DNA of 64,000 bases from Halichondria panicea (GCF_963675165.1 NC_087386.1:1812669-1876668), one strand, 5' to 3'. Numbered from the stretch's first letter, positions 46,256 to 58,580 are shown. Made by a program: numbers and translations. Notes: generated by a model from the sequence alone, not told the origin.

Positions 46256-48010
46256 ATGATTCTATTTCTAACTGCTCTGCTCATCAGTGGCTATTGTGAT
46301 GCTCTCACTTGTAATCAAACAGGTAAGGTTAGGCAGACATTTCAACATTTATTTTCATAATTATTGTATTCCAACCAATTAGCCCTTCCTACACTGTATC
46401 GAGGTCTGTGGTTAGATGGTGATCCAATTACATACAACGATGTTCTGATCACATATCCATTAAATTGTATATGGCCGAACATTCTTAAAAAAATCAATGT
46501 CTGTGATTACAGTGTTGTACTGGGTGACGGAGCAATCACCCCATCTCCTCCTGATCTCAATAGTTCAAGTTATTTCAGACATTTCATTTCTTGGAATAGA
46601 GACTCGTTGAATAGTTTTATTGACTTTGACCTCACTACAGCAACGGCTGGGATTACTGCTATTGAGCTCAGTTTCTTGAACAGTCCAGCCAATGGAATCA
46701 GTTTGCCAGAACCTAGACTATCTGTAGTTGAATATACCCGAGGCCTGAGAGATCGAAGTGAAATAAGTATAACAACCTGGATATTTGATAATCAAGATCT
46801 GGCTCAGACAGACAACCAAATCAGAACTATTAGCATTCGGCCATTCACACCACTTAGTGCTGTGAATCTCAGAGTTAGGTTCCAATTCACAGTGCTTCAT
46901 GATTTTGATTGGGTCTTTCTGAGTGAAATACGATTTTGCACACAGCCTCTACCTCCTTTTCAACTTCAGGCTCTAATCTTTCAAACACCATCATCAATTG
47001 TTGTTCAGCCGAGTGCAGACGATCTGAGAAGAGGATCAACAGAGTTAGTGTGCACTATTTCGGATGAAGGATTGTACATATGGCAGTGGAAGAGAGACAA
47101 AGCTATCATATCGATGGAAAATATAAGCCAATACAGAATCACCATTGGAGACGGAAGCAGAACAACTAAGTTGAGGATTAACAATCTGGACTTTAGTGAT
47201 GCTGCTGATTATGAATGCATAGCAACAACAACACAGGATGTGGATTTAAGGAACTCAACAGTGTATTTAGTGGAGTTTCCAGGTACCTAAATTACTTAAT
47301 ACATGACTAATTAACTTGCTGTTCTTTCCATTCTAGAGCATGTCATTACTACACCTGATATCAGTGAGTATATACAGACTGGAGAGGTTACCCTGACCTG
47401 TGAGCTCCATGGTTACCAGTCATCACTCTCTCCTCCTGTGTGGCTAGACTCGGGTGGCAGTGAAATAAATACCACTACCAAATACACTGAGTCTGTGTGT
47501 GAAGGAACTAACACCATAATTCTACAGAATGGCACTGTCGTCCCTAGTATAATTTTGGACATCACCATTCACAATCTTTCATCAGCTGATGGAGGAGGTA
47601 CCTACACGTGTCGTGGTGTCAGAGGAGAGAGTGTCACTCAACTCACAATAGTGGAGGGTACAGCCCCTCCCACTGCACCACCTCCTCCAACCACACTCCA
47701 TTTGACTACTCGTTCAACGCAGCCTACGTTAGCACCTAATAACCAGTTGCCTCCTGTACATATTTTAGTATCCGTAGTAACCATCCTAGTCATTGCATTA
47801 CTTCTCTTCATTGTCTTTATCGTTTGCCTTTTGAGGAAGATAAGGAAAAAGAAATCGTTTTTGACTGAAGCTGTAAAAGTACCTAATCTACTCTCCGTAA
47901 AAGAAAAGTGTTCAATTTCTGTGCAGGATGTGATATATGAAGAGATAGCTGAAAGAAGCGTCATATCATTGACAAAGAACGAGGCCTATGTGTGTGTGTC
48001 GACTCTTTAA
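46256..48010 (+). CDS. U21: Ig-domain receptor, 546 aa, 3-exon class, intact copy of U9
   Basis: Exons 46256-46322, 46383-47282 and 47337-48010 join in frame. The linker is FQLQALIFQTPSS, with CAG where U9 has TAG. The N-domain carries NCIWPNILKKINVCDYS, unlike U9 (NCTQYFFASFTACDYS), so the first third of exon 2 and the signal exon come from a different source than the rest, which matches U9 closely. Ig1 has DEGLYIWQWKRDKAIISMEN. Exon 3 has TKYTESVCEGTN, the Thr/Pro stalk, the membrane helix, VIYEEI, YVCV and the STL end. Confidence 0.85.
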
Positions 48011-48529
48011 AAAAAATAGAAAACCCAAAAGTAATTAACATTATTCTGGACTAATTTGTCAATGTCTGTGTTAATAATTATGTAACCATTGTTTGTGAAT
48101 TAGTTTTGTGCAAATCCATTTACCCTAAAACTTTAATTTATCTATAGCTGTAAACTAGCCTCCTTCTCAGGCGTCTTTTTAAGTAGAGGAAGTGGTCACG
48201 GGGACAAGGCCAGCTGTAAACATATAATGCGTGCGTGCGTGTGTGCAATAGTTTGTGTTTTAATAATTAAGGAAGAGAATTGAGCAACAGAGAGTTGACT
48301 GTATATCAAACATTGTCAAATTAGTGCTGCAGACTAGCTATATACAGTACACTGACCTGCCTATGTGCAAATCATTTCAATAGTCAATTTGTGAACCCAT
48401 TCTCATGCAACTTATTTGCTTTCTAATTCCACTCTTAAAAACATCTCTATATCTGCCTACTTACATATAATCATGTACTTATAATTTAAAGTTGGACTAA
48501 CAGGCTCTCGTCTCTATAACTGAACAATC
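48011..48529. other. Intergenic U21-U22, class II 3' flank
   Basis: 56-bp TAGCCT element at 48156-48211 between AGCTGTAAAC copies (48146, 48212). CG/TG tract near 48229-48245. Upstream block of U22. Nearly identical to 18529-19049. Confidence 0.55.
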
Positions 48530-50348
48530 ATGATTCTATTTCTAACTGCTCTGCTCATCAGTGGCTATTGTGATGCTCTCACTTGTAATCAAACAAGTGA
48601 GCTTAAGCAGACATCTGAAGACTTATTATTTTTAATTCAATGTTGTATTATCCAACCGATTAGCCATTCCTACACTGTATCGAGGTCTGTGGTTAGATGG
48701 TGATCCAATTACATACAACGATGTTCTGATCACCTATCCATCAAATTGTACATGGAGGAGCATTCTTGAAAGATTCATTGTCTGTGATTACAGTGTTGTA
48801 CTGGGTGACGGAGCAATCATTCCATCTCCTCCTGATCTCAATAGTGCAAGTTATTTCACACATTTCATTGCTGCTTGGAACAGAGACTCATTGAATAGTT
48901 TTATTGATTTTGACCTCACTACAGCAACGGCTGGGATTACTGTTATAGAGCTCAGTTTCTTGAACAGTCCTGCCAGTGGAATCAGTTTGCCAGAACCTAG
49001 ACTATCTGTAGTTGAATATAACCCAAACCTTAGTGTTCGAAACGAAACAAATATTATAACCTGGGTATTTGATAATCAAGATCTGACTCGAATAGACAAC
49101 CAAATCAGAACTATTAACATTCGGCCACTCACACCACTTAGTGCTGCGAACCTCAGAATTAGGTTTCAATTCACAGTGTTTCATGATTTTGATTGGGTCT
49201 TTCTGAGTGAAATAAGATTTTGCACACAGCCTCAACCTCTTTTTTAACTTATTAACGCTGTCATACTTCGAACACCATCATCGATTATTGTTCAGCCAAA
49301 TGCAGGGGACCTGAGAAGAGGATCAACAGAGTTAGTGTGTACTATTTCGGGTGAAGGATCGTACGTATGGCAGTGGAGGAGAGACAATGCTATCATAATG
49401 ATGGAAAATGGTGAGTACTACAGAATCACCATTGGAGACGGAAGCAGAACAACTAAACTGATGATTAACAATCTGGAATTTAGCGATGCTGCTAATTATG
49501 AATGCATAGCAACAACAACACACCATGTGGATTTAATGAACTCAACAGTGTATTTAGTGGAATTTCCAGGTACCTAAATTACTTGATACAAATTGCCATT
49601 CTACACCCTGCATGTACTCGTGTACATATTCACCTATTAAATGTATATTGCTGTCCTTCCTTTCTAGAACATGTCGTTTCCACATCTGGTGTGTGTGGGT
49701 ATCTACAGACTGGAGAGGTTACCCTGACCTGTGAGCTCCATGGTTACCAGTCATCACTCTCTCCTCCTGTGTGGCTGGACTTGGGTGGCAGTGAAATAAC
49801 CGCATCTACAAAATACACCATCACTTCTGGTGAAGGAGGGAACACCATCGTTTTTGAGAATGGCACTGCTATCCCTAGTGTGATTGTCAGGCTTAGAATT
49901 CGAGATCTATCGTTAGCCGATGGAGGGAACTACACGTGTCGTGGTGTCGGAGGAGGAGAGAGTGTCACTCAACTTGTGATTACAGAAGGGACAGCCCCTC
50001 CCACTACTGCACTACCTGTGACTACTCAGGGCACGTTAGCACCTAATAATGTTTTGCTACCAACAGTACATGGATTAGTGTCCATAGTAACTATCCTAGT
50101 GATTGCATTACTTCTCCTCCTTGTCTTCATCGTTTACCTACTGAGGAAGAAGATCAACAAGATAATAAACTCCTTAATACGTTCGACTGAAGCTGTACAA
50201 GTACCTAATTCTCTCTCCATACAAGAAAGGGAAGACACCTCAATTTTTTGTGCAAGACGCGACATATGAAGAGATTGCCGAAAGAAGCAACATGTTATTG
50301 ACAAAGAACGAAGCCTACGTGTGTGTGTCGACTCCTTTAGAAAAATAG
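48530..50348 (+). pseudogene. U22: Ig receptor unit, 3-exon class, copy of U10 with own lesions
   Basis: Exons 48530-48596, 48664-49569 and 49668-50348. The signal exon ends CAA|GTGAGC instead of CAG|GT, a weaker donor. TAA at 49245-49247 (CAA elsewhere) stops translation in the linker, 2-3 codons from the U9 site. One extra T near 50245 in the tail shifts the frame so that the YEEI and YVCV codons are read out of frame. U10 has neither lesion but has its own linker stop, so the two copies were inactivated independently. Confidence 0.82.
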
Positions 50349-50716
50349 ACAACCAAAAAAATTAAACTTTTACTGAGCAGCCTTTAACATTATCCTGGAC
50401 TAATTTGTCACAATGTCTGTATTTACTATTGTTTGTGCATTTGTTATCCATTTACCCTATATACTCTGACACATATATGTGGTTCCATTTGAGTTGCTTT
50501 GAAATGTCTATATAATAAACCACCTGTTCCTGGGAAACCCACATGCAATAGCGACGAAGCCGTCCAAACAGCCAGTTCTACCCTGTGGAGTTTAAGCCCA
50601 ATGTCAAACCAAAGCCTAAGCCTCAAAATATGTAATTTGCTTGGTATGTCATAATAACATTGTGTTGAAGTCATGCAGTAGCTATAATACGTACTGTATG
50701 TAATTTTTTTGTAAGT
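50349..50716. other. U22 3' flank up to the inversion breakpoint
   Basis: AATAAA at 50514-50519 in the proline-rich relic. The sequence follows the U10 flank until GTAAGT at 50716 and then switches abruptly to the reverse complement of a signal exon. Confidence 0.6.
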
Positions 50717-50749
50717 ACTGATGAGCAGAGCAGTTAGAAATAGAATCAT
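50444..50749 (-). CDS. Chimeric 101-codon frame: signal peptide joined to antisense flank
   Basis: Reading leftward from 50749, the first 11 codons are the array signal peptide (MILFLTALLIS), cut at the inversion breakpoint. The frame then continues 90 codons through the reverse strand of the U22 3' flank to 50444. The displaced upstream region of U24 lies directly before it (50750 to about 51350 on the minus strand), so promoter and start codon are present. The antisense part has no recognisable domain and exists elsewhere (20967-21272) without the signal peptide. Whether it is transcribed, and whether 11 residues suffice for export, is unknown. Confidence 0.25.
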   Translation of the reverse strand: MILFLTALLISTYKKITYSTYYSYCMTSTQCYYDIPSKLHILRLRLWFDIGLKLHRVELAVWTASSLLHVGFPGTGGLLYRHFKATQMEPHICVRVYRVNG

Positions 50750-51405
50750 GACTGTTCAGATTATAGCAAGAGCTAGTTTGTGTTAGTACAACTTTAGCAT
50801 GATGAATATGTGTACAAGAGTTGCAGTATCTACTCATTATATAGTGGAAGGTATGAATGGAAAAAGTGAATGATCTGCACATAGGGACGTCAACAACTGA
50901 TGTACCGAGGTATTACTGAGTAATTATGATATGGTTTAAATAATTTCCCACACTAAAGTGACAAGTTTATACAAATAACGTCACTGTTTGATAAACAATC
51001 ACAAACACCAGTGTTCATGAGTCAACTATCTGTTGCTCAATTTAATATCGCAACTTGCAAACATACTTAGACATACTATACATATCACATGATCTCAATG
51101 GAACATGCATGTCCACTATACTATATTTAGATATTTCAACTTTATAGGCTTTCGTTTGACGTTGGGCTTAATCTTCACAGGGGTCTAAGTGCCTGTTTGG
51201 ACGTCTTTGTCGCTATTTTGGGTTTCCCAGGAACAGGTGGTTTATTATATAACAGCATTCTCAGATTGCTTCTCAAATGGAATTACTATTGTACACACGT
51301 AACACACAAAATGTTTTTACAGATAGAGAAAATTAAAGTATCAGGTAAATGGTATGCAAACAACACAGGATAGTGTTAAAGGTCTGCTCAGTGAAATGTT
51401 AATTT
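50750..51405 (-). other. Inverted intergenic DNA: U24 upstream region and U23 3' flank
   Basis: On the minus strand this reads U23 stop, class I flank with AATAAA (complement at 51241-51246), proline-rich relic, then the upstream region that once served U24. Nothing else coding was seen. Confidence 0.6.
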
Positions 51406-53279
51406 CTATTTTCTAGAGGAGTCGACACACACGTAGGCTTCGTTCTTTGTCAATAACATGTCATTTTTTTCGGCGATCTCTTCATATGTCACATCCTGCA
51501 CAGAAATTGAGGAGTCTTTCCTTTCTTGCATGGAGAGAGAATTAGGTACTTGTACAGCTTCAGTCGAACGTATTTTTATCTTGTTGATCTTCCTCAGTAG
51601 GTAAACGATGAAGATTATGAGGATAAGTATTGTGAGTACTATAATAACACTCCCTACTGCAGCTGCTATGATGACAATAGTTTCATCCATTACAGGGACA
51701 CGAGTGGTAGTTTCGTTGCCAGGGGGTGGAGTGGGGGTGATACCTGCAGTAAATATGAGAGAATAATAACCAGTAGAAAGCAAGTCATAATTTTTTACTG
51801 ATAATAGGCATATAAAATGTATAATGAAAGTAAACTCAGTCACAGTTTACTCACCCTCTATAGACGTAGAGATGTATGTTTGTGATAACATGTTTGGATC
51901 AGTCCCTTCTAATATTGTGAGTTGAGTGACACTCTCTCCTCTGACACCACGACACGTGTAGGTACCTCCATCGGCTGACGAAAGGTTGTGAATTGTGATG
52001 TTGAAAATGATACTAGGGACGACAGTGCCATTCTGTAGAATTATGGTGTTGTTTCCTTCACACACGGACACCGTGTATTTGGTAGAGTCATTTGTTTCAC
52101 TACCATTTGTGTTTAGCCACACAGGAGGAGAGAGTGATGACTGGTAACCATGGAGCTCACAGGTCAGGGTAACCTCTCCAGTCTGTAGATATCCACTGAC
52201 ATCAGGTGTAGTAATGACATGCTCTAAAAAAAGGAAGACAATAACAAACAGTATGTATATAAGTAAGAGGTTTAGGTACCTGGAAACTCCAATACATACA
52301 CTGCTGAATTAACGACATTCGCATCTCGTCTTGTCATTACCGTACATTTATATTCAGCAGCATCACTTATAAAGTCTAGATTGTTGATTGTCAGCTTAGT
52401 TGTTCTACTTCCGTCTCCAATGGTGATTGTGTAGTCGCCGTTATTTACTATCATAACATTATCTCTCTCCCACTGCTGTACGAACCTTCACTGGAAACAG
52501 TGCACACTAACTCTGTTGATCTTCTTCTCAGATCACCCGCACTTGGCTGTATATAGTTTGATGATGGCGTTTGAAATGTTACTTCTGGTTGTTGAAGGTC
52601 TGTGCAAAAGCGTACTTCACTCAGAAAAAACCAATCAAAATCATGAAGCACTGTGAATTGGAACCTAATTCTGAGGTTTGCAGCACTAAGTGGTGGGAAT
52701 GGCCGAATGCTAATAGTTCTGATTTGGTTGTCTGTCTGAGCCAGATCTTGATTATCAAATATCCAGGTTGTTATACTTGTTTCGTTTCGATCCCTAAGGC
52801 CTGGGGTATATTCAATAACAGATAGTCTAGGTTCTGGCAAACTGATTCTGTTGGCAGGACTGTTCAAGAAACTGAAGTCTATAGCAGTAATCCCAGTCGT
52901 TGCTGTAGTGAGGTCAAAGTCAATAAAACTATTCAATGAGTCTCTGTTCCAAGCAATGAAATATCTGACATAACTTGCACTATTAAGATCAGGAGGAGAT
53001 GGAATGATTGCTCCGTCACCCAGTACCACACTATAATCACAGGCAGTGAATCTAGCAAAAAAATACTGTGTACAATTTGATGGATAGGTGATCAGAACAT
53101 CATTGTATGTAATTGGATCACCATCTAACCACAGACCTCGATACAGTGTAGGAAGGACTAATCGGTTGGAATACAACATTAAAATAATTCGATGCTACTT
53201 AAACTTATATACCTGTTTGAGTGCAAGTGAGAGTATCACAATAGCCACTGATGAGCAGAGCAGTTAGAAATAGAATCAT
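51406..53279 (-). pseudogene. U23: inverted Ig receptor unit, 4-exon class, 4-bp deletion in Ig1
   Basis: On the minus strand the exons are 53279-53213, 53157-52280, 52223-51855 and 51743-51406. A 4-base deletion near 52483 removes the Trp codon of the Ig1 WQW core and shifts the frame, with a stop at 52451-52453. Exon 2 is a recombinant: LPTLYRG-type N-domain up to FFLSEVRFCTDLQ, then a U4-type linker and Ig1 ending TRRDANVVNSAVYVLEF. One extra codon sits in the DFISDAAEY block. The tail has VTYEEI, but two bases are missing after YVCV, so it ends DSSRK. Confidence 0.8.
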
Positions 53280-53606
53280 GATTGTTCAGTTAAGAGCCTG
53301 TTAGTCCAACCGATTTTAAATTATGAGTAGACTACATGTATAAAATTATAGGCGGAAATTGATATGTTTTTAAGAGTGGAATTATAGAAAGTAAATTTGT
53401 GGTATGCATATGAGAATGGGTTCAATCAAACGCATCCATGAATTGACAAATTGAAATGATTTGCACATCGTCACAGTGTACTGAGGTATATAATATAGCT
53501 AGTTTGCATAATCTGCAGTAATAATTTGACAACTTTATACAGATAATGTCAATGTTTGATATACGGTGTTCATGAATCAACTCTCTGTTGCTCAATTCTC
53601 TTTAAT
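53280..53606 (-). promoter_or_regulatory. Inverted upstream region of U23
   Basis: On the minus strand this holds the AATCGGTTGGACTAACAGG block and the leader found before U11 and U14, so the U23 promoter moved together with its gene. The right edge is the inversion breakpoint at 53606. Confidence 0.45.
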
Positions 53607-55430
53607 GGCTATTGTGATGCTCTCACTTGTAATCAAACTGGTAAGCTTAAGCAAACATTTGAAGGCTTATTTTCATATTGTATTTTTACCAATTAGTTCT
53701 TCCTACACTGTATCGAGGTCTGTTGTTGGATGGTGATCCAATTACATACAATGATGTTCTGATCACTTATCCATCAAATTGTACACAGAGAAACTTTTTT
53801 GCTAGATACATCTGTGATTACAGTGTGATACTGGGTGACAGAGCAATCATTCCATCTCCTCCTGATCTCAATAGTGCAAGTTATTTCAGACATTTCATTG
53901 CTTGGAACAGAGACTCATTGAATAGTTTTATTGACTTTGACTTCACTACAGCAACGGCTGGGATTACTGCTATAGAGCTCAGTTTCTTGAACAGTCCTGC
54001 CAACAGAATCAGTTTGCCAGAACCTAGACTATCTGTAGTTGAATATAACCCAAACCTTAGTGTTCGAAATGAAACAAGTATTACAACCTGGATACTTGAT
54101 AATCAAGATCTGGCTCAGACAGACAACCAAATCAGAACTATTAGCATTCGGCCACTCACACCACTTAGTGCTGTGAACCTCAGAATTAGGTTCCAATTCA
54201 CAGTGTTTCATGATTTTGATTGGGTCTTTCTGAGTGAAATACGATTTTGTACACAGTCTCAACTACCTTTTCAAATTAAGGCCACAATCTTTCAAACACC
54301 ATCATCAATTGTTGTTCAGCCGAGTGCAGACGATCTGAGAAGTGGATCAACAGAGTTAGTGTGCACTATTTGGGATGAAGGATCGTACGTACGTATGGCA
54401 GTGGAAGAGGGACAACGCTATCATAATGATGGAAAATATAAGCCAATACAGAATCACTATTGGAGACGGAAGCAGAACAACTAAGTTGACGATTAACAAT
54501 CTGGACTTTAGTGATGCTGATAATTATGAATGCATAGCAACAACACACGATGTGGATTTAATGAACTCAACAATGTATTTAGTGGAGTTTCCAGGTACGT
54601 AAATATAGTTGCGTTATACTGTTTAATCCTTCCATACTATATAGAGCATGTCATTACTGCACCTGATGTCAGTGGATATCTACAGACTGGAGAGGTTGTT
54701 ACCCTGACCTGTGAGCTCCATGGTTACCAGTCATCACTCTCTCTCCTCCTGTGTGGCTGGACTCGGGTGGCAGTGAAATAACTACCACTACAAAATACAC
54801 TCTGTCCGTATGTGAAGGACTCAACACCATAATTCTACAGAATGGCACTGTCGTCCCTAGTATTATTTTAGACATCACAATTCACCACCTTTCATCAGCT
54901 GATGGAGGGAACTACACGTGTCATGGTGTCAGAAGAGAGAGTGTCACTCAACTCACAATATTAGAAGGAACTGATCCAAACATATTATCACAAACATGGA
55001 TTTCCTCATCTATAGAGGGTGAGTAAACTGTGATAATTATGCATAACAATTTTACAATAACTTGGTTTTTGATTCAGGTATCACCCCCACTACATCCCCT
55101 GGCAACGAAACTACCACTCATGTCCCTATAATGGACGAAACCATTGTCACCATAGCAGCTGCTGTAGTGACTGTTATTATAGTACTCACAATACTTCTCC
55201 TCATAATCTTCATTGTTTACCTACTGAAGAAGAAGATCAACAAGATACTACATTTCTTAGTACGCTCGACTGAAGCTGTACAAATACCTAATTCTCTCTC
55301 CATACAAAAAAGGGAAGACACCTCAATTTCTGTGCAGGATGTGACGTATGAAGAGATTGCCGAAAGAAGCGTCATGTCATTGACAAAGAACGAAGCCTAC
55401 GTGTGTGTGTCAACTCTTCTAGAAAAATAG
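53607..55430 (+). pseudogene. U24: Ig receptor unit, decapitated by inversion, frameshifted
   Basis: Exon 1 survives only as 53607-53640 (GYCDALTCNQT codons). Its ATG, hydrophobic core and promoter lie reversed at 50717-51350. Exon 2 (53697-54594) has a duplicated TACG near 54390 that shifts the frame inside the Ig1 WQW core. Exon 3 (54645-55018) has an in-frame extra Val codon and an extra CT near 54740 that breaks Ig2. Exon 4 (55078-55430) is open, with a longer juxtamembrane segment (KKKINKILHFLVRS), VTYEEI and YVCV. Intron 3 is only 59 bp. Confidence 0.85.
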
Positions 55431-56099
55431 ACAACCGAAAAGTTATTAACATTATCCTGGACTAATTTGTGTTAACCATTGTTTGTATTAGTTTGTTTGT
55501 GAATTAGTTTTGTGCAAATCCATTTACCCTAATACTTTAATTTGTCTATAGCTGTAAACTAACCTCCTTCTCAGGCCTCTTTTTGAGTATGGATGAAGTG
55601 GTCACGGAGACAAGGCTATAGCTGTATATAAACATACTGTGTGTTACGTTGTGTGTTGCTTACAGAATATATATAGCTAGCAATCTGAGAATACTGTTTA
55701 ATAAACATGTTCCTGGAAAACCCACTATAACAACGAAGCCCTCCAAACAGCCAGTTCTACGTACTGTATGTAATTTTTATGTAAGTAAGAAAATTGAGCA
55801 ACAGAGAGTTGAAGTTCATGAACACCGTATATCAAACATTGACATTTTCTGTACAAAGTTGTCCTGCAGATTATGTAAACTAGCTATATACCTCAGTACA
55901 CTGTTGACGATGTGCAAATTATTTCAGCACATTCAATTTGTCAATTCAAGCATGTTTTTGATTGAACCCATTCTCATATGCATGCCGCATATTTGGTTTC
56001 TATATGAATAATTCCACTCTTAAAAACACTGCCTATAATTTTATACATGTACTCATAATTTAAAATCGGTTGGACTAACAGGCTCTTAACTGAACAATC
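55431..56099. other. Intergenic U24-U25, composite 3' flank
   Basis: Unusual in having both flank types in series: a TAGCCT-type element from 55560 (starts TAACCT, ends AAGGCTATAG) and then the class I proline-rich relic with AATAAA (55699-55704, open frame NKHVPGKPTITTKPSKQPV). The spacer after 55760 matches the class found before U11 and U14. Confidence 0.55.
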
Positions 56100-57902
56100 A
56101 TGATTTTATTTCTAACTGCTCTGCTCATCAGTGGCTATTGTGATGCTCTCACTTGTAATCAAATAGGTATAAGTTTAAGTAGCATCGAATTATTTTAATG
56201 TTGTATTCCAACCAATTAGCCCTTCCTACACTGTATCGAGGTCTGTGGTTAGATGGTGATCCAATTACATACAACGATGTTCTGATCACCTATCCATCAA
56301 ATTGTACATGGAGGAGCATTCTTGAAAGATTCATTGTCTGTGATTACAGTGTTGTGCTGGGTGACGGAGCGATCATTCCATCTCCTCCTGATCTCAATAG
56401 TGCAAGTTATTTCAGACATTTCATCTCTTGGAACAGAGACTCGTTGAATAGTTTTATTGACTTTGACCTCACTACAGCAACGGCTGGGATTACTGCTATA
56501 GAACTCAGTTTCTTAAACAGTCCAGTCAATGGAATCAGTTTGCCAGAACTTAGACTATCTGTTATTGAATATGGTCCAGGCTTTAGAGATCAAACGGAAA
56601 CAAATATCACAACCTGGATACTTGACAATCAAAATCTGACTCAGGCAGACCACCAAATCAGAACTATTAGCATTCAGCCATTCCCACCACTTAGTGCTGC
56701 GAACCTCAGAATTATGTTCCAGTTCACAGTGTTTCATGATTTTGATTTAGTCTTTCTGAGTGAAATACGATTTTGCACACAGCCTCCTTTTCAACTTCAG
56801 GCTCTAATCTTTCAAACACCATCATCAATTGTTGTTCAGCCAAGTGCAGACGACCTGAGAAGAGGATCAACAGAGTTAGTGTGCACTATTTCCAGTGAAG
56901 GTTCGTACGTATGGCAGTGGAGGAGAGACAACACTTTTTTAGAAAATAATGGTGACTACACAATCACCATTGGAGACGGAAGCAGAACAACTAAGTTGAA
57001 GATTAACAATCTGGACTTTAGTGATGCTGCTAATTATGAATGCATAGCAACAACAACACAGGATGTGGATTTAAGGAACTCAATAGTGTATTTAATGGAG
57101 TTTCCAGGTACCTAAATTACTTGATACAAATTGACATTCTACACCTGCATGTACTCGTGCACATATTCACCTATTAAATGTATATTGCTGTCCTTCCTTT
57201 CTAGAACATGTCGTTTCCACATCTGGTGTGTGTGGGTATGACTATCTACAGACTGGAGAGGTTACCCTGACCTGTGAGCTCCATGGTTACCAGTCATCAC
57301 TCTCTCCTCCTGTGTGGCTAGGCTTGGGTGGCAGGGAAATAACCGCATCTACAAAATACACCATCACTTCTGGTTCAGGAGGGAACACAATTGTCTTTGA
57401 AGATGGCACTGCTATCCCTAGTGTGATTGTCAGCCTTACAATTCACAATCTATCATCAGCCGATGGAGGGAACTACACGTGTCGTGGTGTCAGAGGAGGA
57501 GAGAGTGTCACTCAACTTGTGATTGCAGAAGGGACAGGCCCTCCCACTACACCACCCCCTCTCACTACTGCACTACCTGTGACTACTCAGCACACGTTAG
57601 CACCTAGTAATGTTTTGCTACCAACAGTATTAGTATCCATAGTAACTATTCTAGTGATTGCATTACTTCTGCTCATTGTCTTCATCGTTTACCTACTGAG
57701 GAAGAAGATCAAGAATATAGTAAATTCCTTAATACGCTCGACTGAAGCTGTACAAGTACCTAATTCGCTCTCCATACAAGAAAGGGAGGACACCTCAATT
57801 TCTCTGCAGGATGTGACGTATGAAGAGATTGCCGAAAGAAGTGTCATGTCATTGACAAAGAACGAAGCCTACGTGTGTGTGTCAACTCCTCTAGAAAAAT
57901 AG
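56100..57902 (+). CDS. U25: Ig-domain receptor, 550 aa, 3-exon class, intact
   Basis: Exons 56100-56166, 56220-57107 and 57205-57902 join in frame. The signal exon ends CNQI (Thr to Ile), and its second Leu codon is TTA. The N-domain is close to U18 but has LPELRLSVIEYGPGF. Ig1 carries RRDNTFLENNGDYTITIGDG. Exon 3 is the VVSTSGVCGY subtype with a two-residue insertion (GYDYLQTGEV), GLGGREITAS and FEDGTAIPS. The stalk is Pro/Thr-rich. The membrane helix is followed by KKIKNIVNS, and the tail has SLQDVTYEEI and YVCV, ending TPLEK. It is the last intact member before the array edge. Confidence 0.85.
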
Positions 57903-58580
57903 ACAGCCAAAAAATTAACCTTTTACTGCATGAGCAGCTCTTTAACATTATCCTGGACTAATTTATCATGTCTATTGTTTATCCATTACATTTTGTGCAT
58001 AATTCTATTTAGTACCCTGACACTTTAGATTTGTCTATATAGCTTATAAACATACCGTGTGTTGCATTGTGTGTGTGTTTGTACTTCTATATGAGTTGCT
58101 TCACACACATTCTAGCAATTTGAGAATGCTGTTTAATAAACCACCTGTTCCTAGGAAACCCACAATAGCGACGAAGCCGTCCAAACAGCCAGTTATACCC
58201 CCTGTGGAGATTAAGCCCAATGTCAAACCAAAGCCTTATTTTAACAATATTGCTTGGTATAGCAAAACTGTTCAAATCTACAGGCATGTGATATGTAGAA
58301 GATAAGTATTTTTGGAAGTGGGGATAATATTGAGCAACAGAGATTTGATTCATGAACACTGATATTTGACATTATATCAGTGATATATACCTCAGCACAT
58401 GTTGACGTCCCTATAATATGTGCTGATTATTCGATTTGTCGATTTGTCACTTCATGCATGCGTACTTTCCATTCTACATGTCCCATATATTTGGCTATAT
58501 ATTGGCCTCTCATACACATGCATGACTGTATATACATCACTAATTCATCATGCTGAAGTTGGTCTTGTCTTTAACTGCTA
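57903..58580. other. Intergenic U25-U26, class I 3' flank
   Basis: AATAAA at 58135-58140. The proline-rich relic here has its longest open frame (listed separately). The U26 upstream region resembles that of U4 and U19. Confidence 0.5.
58116..58305 (+). other. Proline-rich relic or alternative C-terminal exon (best copy)
   Basis: After a TTCTAG acceptor-like site at 58110-58115 the frame reads NLRMLFNKPPVPRKPTIATK, continues SKQPVIPPVEIKPNVKPKP and is open to 58305. Most copies have PPVPGK, a PxxPx[K/R] class II SH3-ligand pattern. About 17 array flanks contain this segment. In U11, U15, U16 and U25 it is open; in others it has stops or frameshifts. It overlaps AATAAA, which alone might explain conservation of its first part. 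Confidence 0.4.

Larger units (their letters stand above)
50717..53606. other. Inverted 2890-bp segment carrying U23 and the U24 promoter
   Basis: Left junction: array 3' flank ending GTAAGT, then ACTGATGAGCAG, the complement of the middle of the signal exon. Right junction: CAATTCTCTTTAAT, the complement of the usual ATTAAAGAGAATTG flank, then GGCTATTG, the rest of that signal exon. Turning the segment over rebuilds both GTAAGTATTAAAGAG and CTCATCAGTGGCTATTG exactly, with no bases lost or gained. Confidence 0.88.
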
